Of a stretch of 5,913 nt of DNA, positions 1 through 5,715 are shown in pieces. The first letter of the stretch is position 1. Each line of letters starts with the position of its first letter. The position numbers and the translations under genes are program-made. The notes under the pieces are model-generated. The model worked only from the letters and a program-made list of their open reading frames with translations. It made no database searches and was not told the DNA's origin. The DNA comes from JBBQZL01 sp038207745 (GTDB lineage: Bacteria; Actinomycetota; Thermoleophilia; Solirubrobacterales; 70-9): positions 1-5,913 of the forward strand of contig JBBQZL010000166.1 in the NCBI GenBank assembly GCA_038207745.1, given 5' to 3'.

Positions 1-652
1 GGTTGAAGGCAACTCCGCGGGTGCCGAGTGTGTTTCCGAGCGGCTGGCCGAGGACAATCACTCCGATGTCGTAGCTGAAGCTGCTCTGGTCCTTCCAGCC
101 GTTGAGCGTGAAGAGGCCCGCGGCCGGATACGAGCCAAGCCGTGCGGTCCCCGCCTCATAGCCCGGGTCGAAGACGACGTTGGCCGAGTACTGACCGGTG
201 GTCGGGTTGAAGACGCAGTGTCCTGCCGTGATCACGATGTTCTGGAGTTTCGAAGAGACCAGCGTTCCCGAGCACGAGAAAAGTCCGGGGTTCCCCGGCT
301 CCTCGAAGAAGATCTTGCCGTGGACGCGCTGCGGGTAGGCCGTCACGTTTCCGGGAACGAAGTCCCTGGTTGCCCGGGAGGCAGAGGACGTGTCGGGCGG
401 TGTGAAGCTGAGCGGGCCGTTGGGGCGGTCGAGCTGTTCGACGGGAACGGCATTCGCGAGCGCTTCGCCGTCCCAGAATCTTCGGATCTCGCCCGGCGAT
501 CGGGCGACCCGATGGCCGACGGCCGATCCGGCGTTCGGCGCCGCGACGACGCCTGCGGGGCCAAGCGCTGACGTAACGAGAACCAGCGCCGCGAGGATCA
601 ACAGGACGCGCAAGCGCGGCCGACCCCCTGATGCTTTCCTGTCTCCCTGCAC
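1..652 (-). CDS. Secreted trypsin/V8-like serine protease, N-terminal part (runs off left edge)
   Basis: This frame encodes an exported chymotrypsin-fold (S1/V8-like) endopeptidase; 217 residues are visible and the C-terminus, with the expected catalytic Ser, lies beyond base 1. From the GTG at 652 the N-terminus is basic (Arg5, Lys6, Arg11, Arg13, Arg15), followed by a hydrophobic stretch (about 16-28) and an Ala-rich cleavage region near 37-38: a good signal peptide. Residues 40-100 look like a propeptide. The motif ITAGHCV holds catalytic His145; Cys127 (in SCSGTL) and Cys146 match the disulfide that flanks the His in this fold. FSYDIGVIVL supplies the probable catalytic Asp195, 50 residues on, a normal spacing. 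The frame stays open past 718 without any ATG; alternative starts are TTG 688 and TTG 613, the latter preceded by an AGGGGG at about 10 nt. GTG 652 is preferred because it retains the basic n-region. Substrate specificity cannot be read. Family is secure, start is not. Confidence 0.88.
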   Translation of the reverse strand, partial: MQGDRKASGGRPRLRVLLILAALVLVTSALGPAGVVAAPNAGSAVGHRVARSPGEIRRFWDGEALANAVPVEQLDRPNGPLSFTPPDTSSASRATRDFVPGNVTAYPQRVHGKIFFEEPGNPGLFSCSGTLVSSKLQNIVITAGHCVFNPTTGQYSANVVFDPGYEAGTARLGSYPAAGLFTLNGWKDQSSFSYDIGVIVLGQPLGNTLGTRGVAFN

Positions 653-706
653 GCAGCGAACGATCTCAGGGAGGGGTTCGGGAGTCAAGTCACCGGCGAC
701 TCGGTA
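653..706. promoter_or_regulatory. Divergent intergenic region between protease and NDH-2
   Basis: These 54 bp separate the proposed starts of two divergent genes, so any promoters for both must lie here or within the 5' ends of the genes. I see no clear -35/-10 pair. A GGAGGGG stretch at about 670-676 is some 30 nt from the GTG at 707, too far to act as its ribosome-binding site. The call rests on gene orientation alone. Confidence 0.4.
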
Positions 707-2053
707 GTGTCGGGCGAAGTGGCCTGGAACGTCGTCATAGCCGGTGGGGGTTTCGGGGGCGCAATGGCGGCCCGTGAACTCGAGCGATTGCTCCCGAAGC
801 AGTCGGCGCGATTGGTCCTGGTCAACGACGTCAACTTCATGCTCTACACGCCGTTTCTGCCCGAGGCGGCGGCGGGAACGCTGGAACCGCGGCATGTGGT
901 GACTCCGCTGCGGGAGATCCTCAGACGCACCTATCTCCGGATCGGATCTGTGGTGGCGCACGATCCGGCAGCCCGGACGGTTGAGTTGCGAACCCAGGAC
1001 GGAGAGTCGGAGCACCTCCCATACGACCAGCTCCTCCTTGCGCTCGGCTCTGTCTCCCGGGTGCTGCCGATTCCCGGCCTCGATCAACACGCGATCGGCT
1101 TCAAGAGCCTCGCTGACGCGATCTGGTTGCGCAACAACGTGATCGAGACGCTCGAGGCTGCCAATGCGACCGACGATCCCGCGAAGCGCGAGGAGCTCTT
1201 GACCTACGTCTTCATCGGCGGCGGCTACGCCGGCCTCGAAGCGCTTGCCGAGCTGCAGGATTTCGCGGCTGACGCGATGGAGAGCTACCCGCGCGCCCGC
1301 CTGCACGGGATGCGCTGGATCCTCGTCGATGCGGCGGATCGCGTCCTGCCGGAGATCGAGTCGCAGCTCGCCGAATACGCGATCAGGGAGCTGAGGAGCC
1401 GCGGGATCGAGGTTCGCCTCCAGACCCGGCTGGAGGAGGTGACGGCAAGCTCGGCTCGGTTTTCGACCGGAGAGACGATCCCGACCAGGACCGTGGTCTG
1501 GACTGCAGGGGTGACACCGCATCCGAGCCTCAGGCGCCTCTCGGTGCCGCTCGACGATCGCGGCCGGGTACCGGTCGACGAGTACCTGCGCGTCGAGGGG
1601 ATGAACGGTGTCTGGGCGATCGGAGACTGCGCCGCGGCACCCGATCCGCGCGGCGGCATCTGCCCACCCACAGCCCAGCATGCGGTCAGGCAGGGCCCCG
1701 TAGCGGCGAGGAACATCGCCGCCGAGCTTGGTGTTGGTGATGGGGCGCGCTTCGAGTACCGCAGCAATGCCTCCTTCGTCAACCTCGGGCGCTACAAGGC
1801 GGTCGGGAGCATCGGGGGACATACCTTCCGGGGCTTCCCGGCCTGGTGGATGGCCCGCAGCTACCACATGAGCCAGATCCCGGGGGTGGCGCGAAAGGTT
1901 CGCGCGGTGATCGATTGGACCGCGAGCCTGCCCTTCCGCCGCGACATCTCCGAGGTCGGCTCGATCGGCCATCCGCGTCCGCTAACCACCGAGGTCCACA
2001 AGGGCGGGGGCTCCCACCGTCCACTGGCCGAGCCAGATCCAGACTCGCCCTGA
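707..2053 (+). CDS. ndh: Type II NADH dehydrogenase (NDH-2), FAD-dependent pyridine nucleotide-disulfide oxidoreductase fold
   Basis: NDH-2 is a single-subunit, non-proton-pumping enzyme that passes electrons from NADH through FAD to membrane quinone. The 448 residues match the usual family length. The N-terminal FAD-binding Rossmann motif is GGGFGG at 13-18 (in VVIAGGGFGGAMAA); the second dinucleotide motif, for NAD(H), is FIGGGYAGLE at 169-178; the conserved WAIGDCA at 303-309 holds Asp307, which contacts FAD. PPTAQHAVRQG follows, matching the AQxAxQ-type segment near the quinone site of NDH-2. The C-terminal part (FPAWWMARSYHMSQIPG onward to FRRDISEVG) resembles the membrane-associating tail of the family. 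The start is GTG 707; GTG 719 is the only other in-frame choice before the stop at 629. Neither has a clear Shine-Dalgarno, so a leaderless transcript is possible. Related FAD oxidoreductases such as sulfide:quinone reductase are less likely given the AQ motif and the tail. Confidence 0.93.
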   Translation: MSGEVAWNVVIAGGGFGGAMAARELERLLPKQSARLVLVNDVNFMLYTPFLPEAAAGTLEPRHVVTPLREILRRTYLRIGSVVAHDPAARTVELRTQDGESEHLPYDQLLLALGSVSRVLPIPGLDQHAIGFKSLADAIWLRNNVIETLEAANATDDPAKREELLTYVFIGGGYAGLEALAELQDFAADAMESYPRARLHGMRWILVDAADRVLPEIESQLAEYAIRELRSRGIEVRLQTRLEEVTASSARFSTGETIPTRTVVWTAGVTPHPSLRRLSVPLDDRGRVPVDEYLRVEGMNGVWAIGDCAAAPDPRGGICPPTAQHAVRQGPVAARNIAAELGVGDGARFEYRSNASFVNLGRYKAVGSIGGHTFRGFPAWWMARSYHMSQIPGVARKVRAVIDWTASLPFRRDISEVGSIGHPRPLTTEVHKGGGSHRPLAEPDPDSP

Positions 2054-2115
2054 CCCGGACTCGCCCCCGAAAGCCGAGGCACGGGGACCATCGAGATGCA
2101 AGCATCCCGGGTAGA

Positions 2116-2130
2116 CGTCGCATAGCGACG
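2116..2130. other. Small perfect hairpin downstream of NDH-2
   Basis: CGTCGC-ATA-GCGACG forms a 6-bp stem with a 3-nt loop about 60 nt after the NDH-2 stop. There is no T-tract, so it is not a canonical intrinsic terminator. It may help end or stabilise the ndh transcript. The rest of 2054-2227 shows nothing I can name. Confidence 0.3.
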
Positions 2131-2227
2131 CCAAGGCGGGACGGTGCCCTTGTTTGAGTCCCGAGCGGTCAGCGGGTGACGGTGAGGGTCTCGCCCTCCA
2201 TGCCGACGGCCGCGTTCCTCTGGACGA

Positions 2228-2251
2228 TTGATCGCGGGAGAATGTGATCAA
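2228..2251 (+). promoter_or_regulatory. Inverted repeat around the ribosome-binding site of the zinc-ribbon gene
   Basis: TTGATC (2228-2233) and GATCAA (2246-2251) are perfect inverted arms separated by 12 nt. The spacer contains GGGAG (2236-2240), the only Shine-Dalgarno-like sequence before the ATG at 2255, although its 14-nt spacing to the ATG is long. As DNA this could be an operator half-site pair; as RNA it would present the GGGAG in a hairpin loop next to the start codon. Both functions are inferred. Confidence 0.35.
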
Positions 2252-2254
2252 CCC

Positions 2255-2530
2255 ATGCAATACCTCGTGATCGCATTCTTCTTTGGCCTCGCAACCGGCA
2301 TCATCGGCCGGGGGAAGGGCAGTTCCTTCTTCATCTGGTTCATCGTCGGCATGGTGCTGCCGCTTTTCGGGCTGATCGCGGTGATTCTCAGCCGCTCCGA
2401 GAAGGTGGAGCCGGAGCGACAATGTCCAACCTGCCAGAAGACCCTGAAGCTCTACGTCCAGGTCTGCCCGCGCTGCGGCACTGATCTCTACCTGCCGGAC
2501 CCCTCTGACGTGCGACAGCCAGAAGTCTGA
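2255..2530 (+). CDS. Small membrane protein with C-terminal zinc ribbon
   Basis: This 91-residue protein of unknown function has two predicted membrane helices (about 3-17 and 25-45) joined by a short loop with Arg19 and Lys21, then a charged linker and a zinc ribbon. The metal ligands are Cys57 and Cys60 (CPTC) and Cys71 and Cys74 (CPRC), giving C-x2-C-x10-C-x2-C, the layout of the zinc-ribbon superfamily. With Arg47 and Lys50 following the second helix, the ribbon is probably cytoplasmic. ATG 2255 is chosen because the protein then begins directly with the first helix; a TTG at 2228 in the same frame would add nine residues and lies within the upstream inverted repeat. It is 201 nt from ndh and probably transcribed separately. 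Codons 57-75 are closely related to a decayed copy at 5562-5620. Such proteins are common and mostly uncharacterised; no partner or role can be assigned. Confidence 0.8.
   Translation: MQYLVIAFFFGLATGIIGRGKGSSFFIWFIVGMVLPLFGLIAVILSRSEKVEPERQCPTCQKTLKLYVQVCPRCGTDLYLPDPSDVRQPEV
2421..2479 (+). repeat. Direct repeat copy 1 (inside the zinc-ribbon gene)
   Basis: By hand alignment this 59-bp stretch matches 5562-5620 in the same orientation at 52 of 59 positions, with a constant offset of 3141 bp and no gaps. It covers the zinc-ribbon codons. Five of the seven differences fall at third codon positions. Similarity drops to chance on both sides. Confidence 0.85.
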
Positions 2531-2878
2531 CCCTGCCTTCAAGTCGTCGTTGCCTGCACATTCCGCCCCTATGGACGTTGCCTGTTGGCCTGGATCAATC
2601 TGGATGGGTTTCGCTGGGAGGTGACTGGAGAAGGGCTGATCCCTCGTTTCGACCATCAGTCCGAAGTTATCCATCTCGGATAGCTGCGGAACAACCCAGC
2701 GTGGTCGTGAAGACTCCAACAAGAAGTTTGCCGTCCTCGGACGCCTGGGGCAGAGTGTCAAGGCCGCCCTTCGCGAGATCTCTCGCGCCGAAGATCACAG
2801 TTCTTCGACGCGACCTTGATGAGTGCCTCGGCTGCTACAACACTGGCCGCCTGACCAAGGGAAGGATCCCTGTGGGTA

Positions 2879-2905
2879 TCGCCTTCGGTGCCAGGAAGAT
2901 GGGAA
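2879..2905 (+). repeat. Inverted repeat arm, left of the glycosidase
   Basis: The reverse complement of these 27 bp matches 5625-5651 at 26 of 27 positions (one C/T difference). The arm lies about 60 bp before the proposed glycosidase start. A match of this length is far beyond chance within 6 kb. The sequence has only a weak internal CTTC/GAAG pairing and is not a terminator. Confidence 0.85.
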
Positions 2906-2926
2906 GGGTGAGAGGAGCGTGAGGGG

Positions 2927-2966
2927 TTGCCACATCTTGGGAATGGAACGCGCTAGGCTCGTCGGC
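2927..2966 (+). promoter_or_regulatory. Possible promoter for a leaderless glycosidase transcript
   Basis: TAGGCT at 2954-2959 fits the TANNNT -10 pattern and ends 7 nt before ATG 2967, the distance expected if transcription begins at the start codon. TTGCCA at 2927-2932 matches a -35 at five of six positions, but the 21-bp spacing is longer than ideal. There is no good Shine-Dalgarno before 2967, which agrees with a leaderless message. Inference only. Confidence 0.35.
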
Positions 2967-5543
2967 ATGGCGCTCAGGGGGGGTACACGGGACGTGACAG
3001 TGGCGAACGTCCCGATGCCGGGAGCGGCTTGGCCTGCGCTTTGCCTGTCCGCCCTCTGCGCGGCGATCACGCTGATCCTGCCCAGTCCCGCCGTCTCCGC
3101 CCCCGCAGCCCCGGCGCGGGTCGTCTCGAGCGGGCCGCTGGTGGCCTCGGTGACGAAGAAGCCCTGGTCTCTCAGCCTCCTCGATGCGGATCGCAGGCCC
3201 GTGCTCCGGGAGCGGCCCGGGTTGGGCGTCGGACCGAGCGGGACGCTCGGGTTCCGGATCGGGGGCGCATGGAAGCATGCGACGCGCGTAACCGGCTCCC
3301 GATGGGAGGGACACACCTGGATCGGCCGGCTTGATACCACGGATCCCGGCCGCGGCCTCGAGGTTGAACTCTCGTCCGCAGGCAACGGGGTGATCAGGCT
3401 GCGGGCAAACCTGATCGGGCCGGCCGACGGTGTCGAGGCGCTGGGCATCTCGTTCCGGGCCCGGCCGAAGGAGAGGTATCTCGGTTTCGGCGAGCGCTCT
3501 GACAAGGTTGACCAGCGAGGCCAGGATGTCGAGAACTGGGTCGGCGAAGGCCCTTACCAGGCTGGGGAGTACCCGATAATCGCCAACTTCGTCCCGGCCT
3601 GGGGTATGCGAGACCGCATGGATGCGACCTATTTCCCGATGCCCTGGCTGCTTTCGACCGCCGGCTATGGGGTCCTGGTCGACAACACCGAGCCGAGCTA
3701 TTTCCGGCTCGGCACGGATCGCCCGGATTCCTGGAGCCTGGAACTGGCCCGCGACGTACCGGGCCTTGCTCAGGTTCCCTCCGACGCACCGTCGCCCACC
3801 TCGATCTCGATCCGGTTCTTTGCCGGTCCGCGACCGGCCGACGTGCTCCGCCGGATGACCGGCAGGATCGGCCGCCAGCCCGCACCGGCCCCGTGGTTCC
3901 TCGGCCCCTGGGTGCAGCTGAAGGGGGGTGACCAGAAGGCATTGGACGACCTGCGTGCAGCAGATGTGCCGACCTCGGTCGCCCAGACCTATACCCACTA
4001 CCTGCCCTGCGGCGGTCAACGCGGCCATGAACAGGAACACCGCGACCGGACCGCCCTCTATCACGACAGCGGTATCGCCATCACCACCTACTTCAACCCG
4101 ATGCTGTGCACCAGCTACCAACCGCTCTTCGATCAGCTTTCCGCCCTCGGTCAGATCACCGCGGATCGGGACGGAAACCCCTACGAGTACAACTACCTCG
4201 GCTACCACGTCGGGCAATTCGACTTCTCCTCGCCGGGCGCCCGGCAGTCCTATGGCGCATTGCTCAATGAGGCGCTCGACCAAGGCTACGACGGCTGGAT
4301 GGAGGATTTCGGCGAGTACACCCCGCCGGACGCAATCTCCTCAGATGGAACGCCTGGAATGGTGATGCACAACCGCTACCCCCGCGACTACCACTGCGCC
4401 GCCTACCAGCAGACGAAATCTCATCAACGCCCGGTTTTGCGATTCATCCGCTCCGGATACACGGGCACCGCGGCCTGTGCCCCGGTTGTCTGGGGCGGCG
4501 ATCCCTCGACCGGCTGGGGATTCGACGGATTGCGATCCTCCATACAGGAGGGCCTGAGCATGGGCCTCTCCGGAGTGGGTGTATGGGGGCCGGACATCGG
4601 CGGCTTCTTCTCGATCTTCAGCGATGCGCTTTCATCCGACCTCCTCTCCCGATGGGTGCAATTCGCGGCCTTTTCGGGCGTGATGCGAAACGAATCAGAC
4701 GGTCTCCAGATCGACGGCCGCGGCAGACCGCAGATCCTCGACCCGGACCAGATCGCCAACTGGCGCCGCTACGCGAAGATCAGGACCCAGCTCTATCCAT
4801 ACATCCGGGCCGCCGCCGCCGATTACCGCAGGACCGGCATGCCGATCATGCGTGACCTGACGCTGCAATATCCGCAGGACGCGAAGGCCTCGGCACGCGA
4901 GGACCAGTACATGTTCGGTCCGGACCTGCTCGTCTCGCCGGTGATCAAGCCACGCTCGACCGACCGGAGCCTCTACCTTCCAAATGGCCGCTGGATAAAC
5001 CTCTGGCGTTCGGTCGATTATCTCCCCGCTGACGGCTCCCTTCGGATCCGGCGGGCCTCGATCATCCGTGGCAGCCAGTGGAGGACGATTGCGGCGCCGC
5101 CCAGCGAGATCCCGGTCATGGTTCGGGCTGGTTCGCTGCTGACCACCCTTCCGGCCGGCGTCGATACCCTCACCCCATTTGGCTCGGGAGACCCCGAAAT
5201 CGTCCATCCCGCCGACAACGGCGGCAGCCGGAACCTGCTCGCCTTCCCACAAGGATCCAGCCGGGATCGTTTCGAGCAGAAGGGTCATCTCACCTCCCTC
5301 GAGGGCCACGATCAGTGGGAGCTGAAGATCAACGACTGGCGAACCCGGACCTGGCATGTCCAGGCTTCGCTGCAGTCGCTCCGGCGCCCGTTTCCGGTCC
5401 GCTGCCTGCTGCTTGACGGCAGAGCGCTCCCGAGGAAGGCGTGGACCTACCGTTCCGGTGGCCGGGTCCTCGATCTGACCTTGAGGCCGCGGCACCGAAG
5501 GCTGAAGATGGTCGCGACGTCACGCAACTGCGGGTCGCGCTAG
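2967..5543 (+). CDS. Secreted glycoside hydrolase family 31 (alpha-glycosidase)
   Basis: GH31 enzymes are retaining alpha-glycosidases using two aspartates. From ATG 2967 the protein has 858 residues: an export signal (hydrophobic core ALCLSALCAAITLIL, then AVSA near the cleavage point), an N-terminal beta-sandwich with LGFGER at 172-177, a catalytic barrel from about 300 to 650, and C-terminal beta domains (DLLVSPVI, then VMVRAGSLL). GWMEDFGEY carries the nucleophile Asp447, and VVWGGDPSTGW the acid/base Asp512, 65 residues later. These motifs are closest to the YihQ branch (E. coli nucleophile 405, acid/base 472). However, the YihQ sulfoquinovose-binding Tyr508 is Phe547 here, and no KRxMW-like motif is seen in the expected loop, which instead reads LPCGGQRGHEQEHRDR. 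A neutral alpha-glucoside or alpha-xyloside is thus more likely, but the substrate is unknown. The frame is open back to GTG 2823. Alternative starts are GTG 2919, ATG 2943, GTG 2994 (AGGGGGGG 10 nt before) and ATG 3015. ATG 2967 keeps a basic n-region and fits a leaderless promoter. Family is sure, start is moderate. Confidence 0.93.
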   Translation: MALRGGTRDVTVANVPMPGAAWPALCLSALCAAITLILPSPAVSAPAAPARVVSSGPLVASVTKKPWSLSLLDADRRPVLRERPGLGVGPSGTLGFRIGGAWKHATRVTGSRWEGHTWIGRLDTTDPGRGLEVELSSAGNGVIRLRANLIGPADGVEALGISFRARPKERYLGFGERSDKVDQRGQDVENWVGEGPYQAGEYPIIANFVPAWGMRDRMDATYFPMPWLLSTAGYGVLVDNTEPSYFRLGTDRPDSWSLELARDVPGLAQVPSDAPSPTSISIRFFAGPRPADVLRRMTGRIGRQPAPAPWFLGPWVQLKGGDQKALDDLRAADVPTSVAQTYTHYLPCGGQRGHEQEHRDRTALYHDSGIAITTYFNPMLCTSYQPLFDQLSALGQITADRDGNPYEYNYLGYHVGQFDFSSPGARQSYGALLNEALDQGYDGWMEDFGEYTPPDAISSDGTPGMVMHNRYPRDYHCAAYQQTKSHQRPVLRFIRSGYTGTAACAPVVWGGDPSTGWGFDGLRSSIQEGLSMGLSGVGVWGPDIGGFFSIFSDALSSDLLSRWVQFAAFSGVMRNESDGLQIDGRGRPQILDPDQIANWRRYAKIRTQLYPYIRAAAADYRRTGMPIMRDLTLQYPQDAKASAREDQYMFGPDLLVSPVIKPRSTDRSLYLPNGRWINLWRSVDYLPADGSLRIRRASIIRGSQWRTIAAPPSEIPVMVRAGSLLTTLPAGVDTLTPFGSGDPEIVHPADNGGSRNLLAFPQGSSRDRFEQKGHLTSLEGHDQWELKINDWRTRTWHVQASLQSLRRPFPVRCLLLDGRALPRKAWTYRSGGRVLDLTLRPRHRRLKMVATSRNCGSR

Positions 5544-5561
5544 CGGCGACGCCCGGGCACG

Positions 5562-5620
5562 AGTGCCCCACCTGCCAGAAGACCCTGAAGCTCAACGTCC
5601 AGGTCTGTCCACGCTTCGGC
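5562..5620 (+). repeat. Direct repeat copy 2 (zinc-ribbon relic)
   Basis: This segment matches 2421-2479 at 52 of 59 positions in direct orientation, beginning 18 bp after the glycosidase stop codon. Together with copy 1 it brackets the 3.1-kb stretch that contains the gap and the glycosidase gene. Confidence 0.85.
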
Positions 5621-5624
5621 GCCG

Positions 5625-5651
5625 TTCCCATCTTCCTGGTACCGAAGGCGA
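5625..5651 (-). repeat. Inverted repeat arm, right of the glycosidase
   Basis: This is the reverse-complement partner of 2879-2905 (26/27 identical). It begins four bases after the end of the zinc-ribbon repeat, so the 5562-5651 segment is a mosaic of two pieces of the upstream region, one direct and one inverted. Confidence 0.85.
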
Positions 5652-5690
5652 CATATCCGGCTATCGGCAGTCGCCTCAGGGGCCTGGTGT

Positions 5691-5714
5691 CCCGACCACC
5701 TGGGGTTGGTCGGG
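5691..5714. terminator. Terminator-like hairpin between convergent genes
   Basis: CCCGACCA (5691-5698) and TGGTCGGG (5707-5714) form a perfect 8-bp stem with an 8-nt loop. It sits one base from the minus-strand glycosyltransferase stop codon (5716-5718) and about 150 bp after the glycosidase stop, where a shared terminator is expected. There is no T-run on either side, so it would be a non-canonical (U-less) terminator or an mRNA-end stabiliser. Confidence 0.5.
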
Positions 5715-5715
5715 G

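Larger units (their letters stand above)
2531..2966. other. 436-bp gap of lower GC, no convincing gene
   Basis: Between the zinc-ribbon stop and the proposed glycosidase start, counted lines run at about 55-58% GC (2581-2760), below the flanking genes. Two short frames look protein-like. One is 2531-2683, in the zinc-ribbon frame, with peptides such as DGFRWEVTGEGLIPRFDHQ. The other is 2640-2819, with NKKFAVLGRLGQSVKAALRE. Neither has a conventional start, a ribosome-binding site or a recognisable domain. They may be remnants of a decayed gene or chance. A plus-strand frame at 2578-2922 is open but looks no better. The gap also holds one arm of an inverted repeat (2879-2905) and the probable glycosidase promoter. 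Confidence 0.5.

Noticed and set aside
218..707. Plus-strand frames at the left end
   Set aside because: They lie opposite the protease frame, which has a signal peptide and the TAGHC motif. The plus-strand products are Arg-rich and featureless.
1285..1782. Long minus-strand open frame inside the NDH-2 gene
   Set aside because: It overlaps a strongly supported NDH-2 frame, has no domain signature and has the composition of an antisense shadow in GC-rich DNA.
2041..2067. Direct repeat GACTCGCCC at the end of NDH-2
   Set aside because: Two 9-bp copies in GC-rich sequence at a gene end are too short to interpret.
2549..2584. Repeated CGTTGCCTG in the gap
   Set aside because: Only 9 bp in two copies, with no extension. 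Compatible with chance.
1982..2761. 259-codon minus-strand frame covering the zinc-ribbon gene
   Set aside because: It is antisense to the membrane helices and zinc knuckles of the real gene and shows no coherent motif.
2823..2966. Upstream extension of the glycosidase frame to GTG 2823
   Set aside because: The added residues are Cys/Arg-rich, follow two stop codons directly, include the inverted-repeat arm and would bury the signal peptide far from the N-terminus.
2835..4283. 482-codon minus-strand frame opposite the glycosidase
   Set aside because: It is a shadow of the glycosidase, whose plus-strand frame carries all expected GH31 motifs.
2967..5543. Sulfoquinovosidase (yihQ) assignment
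   Set aside because: The catalytic motifs are similar, but the Tyr at the sulfonate site is Phe and the Arg-x-x-Trp element is not visible.
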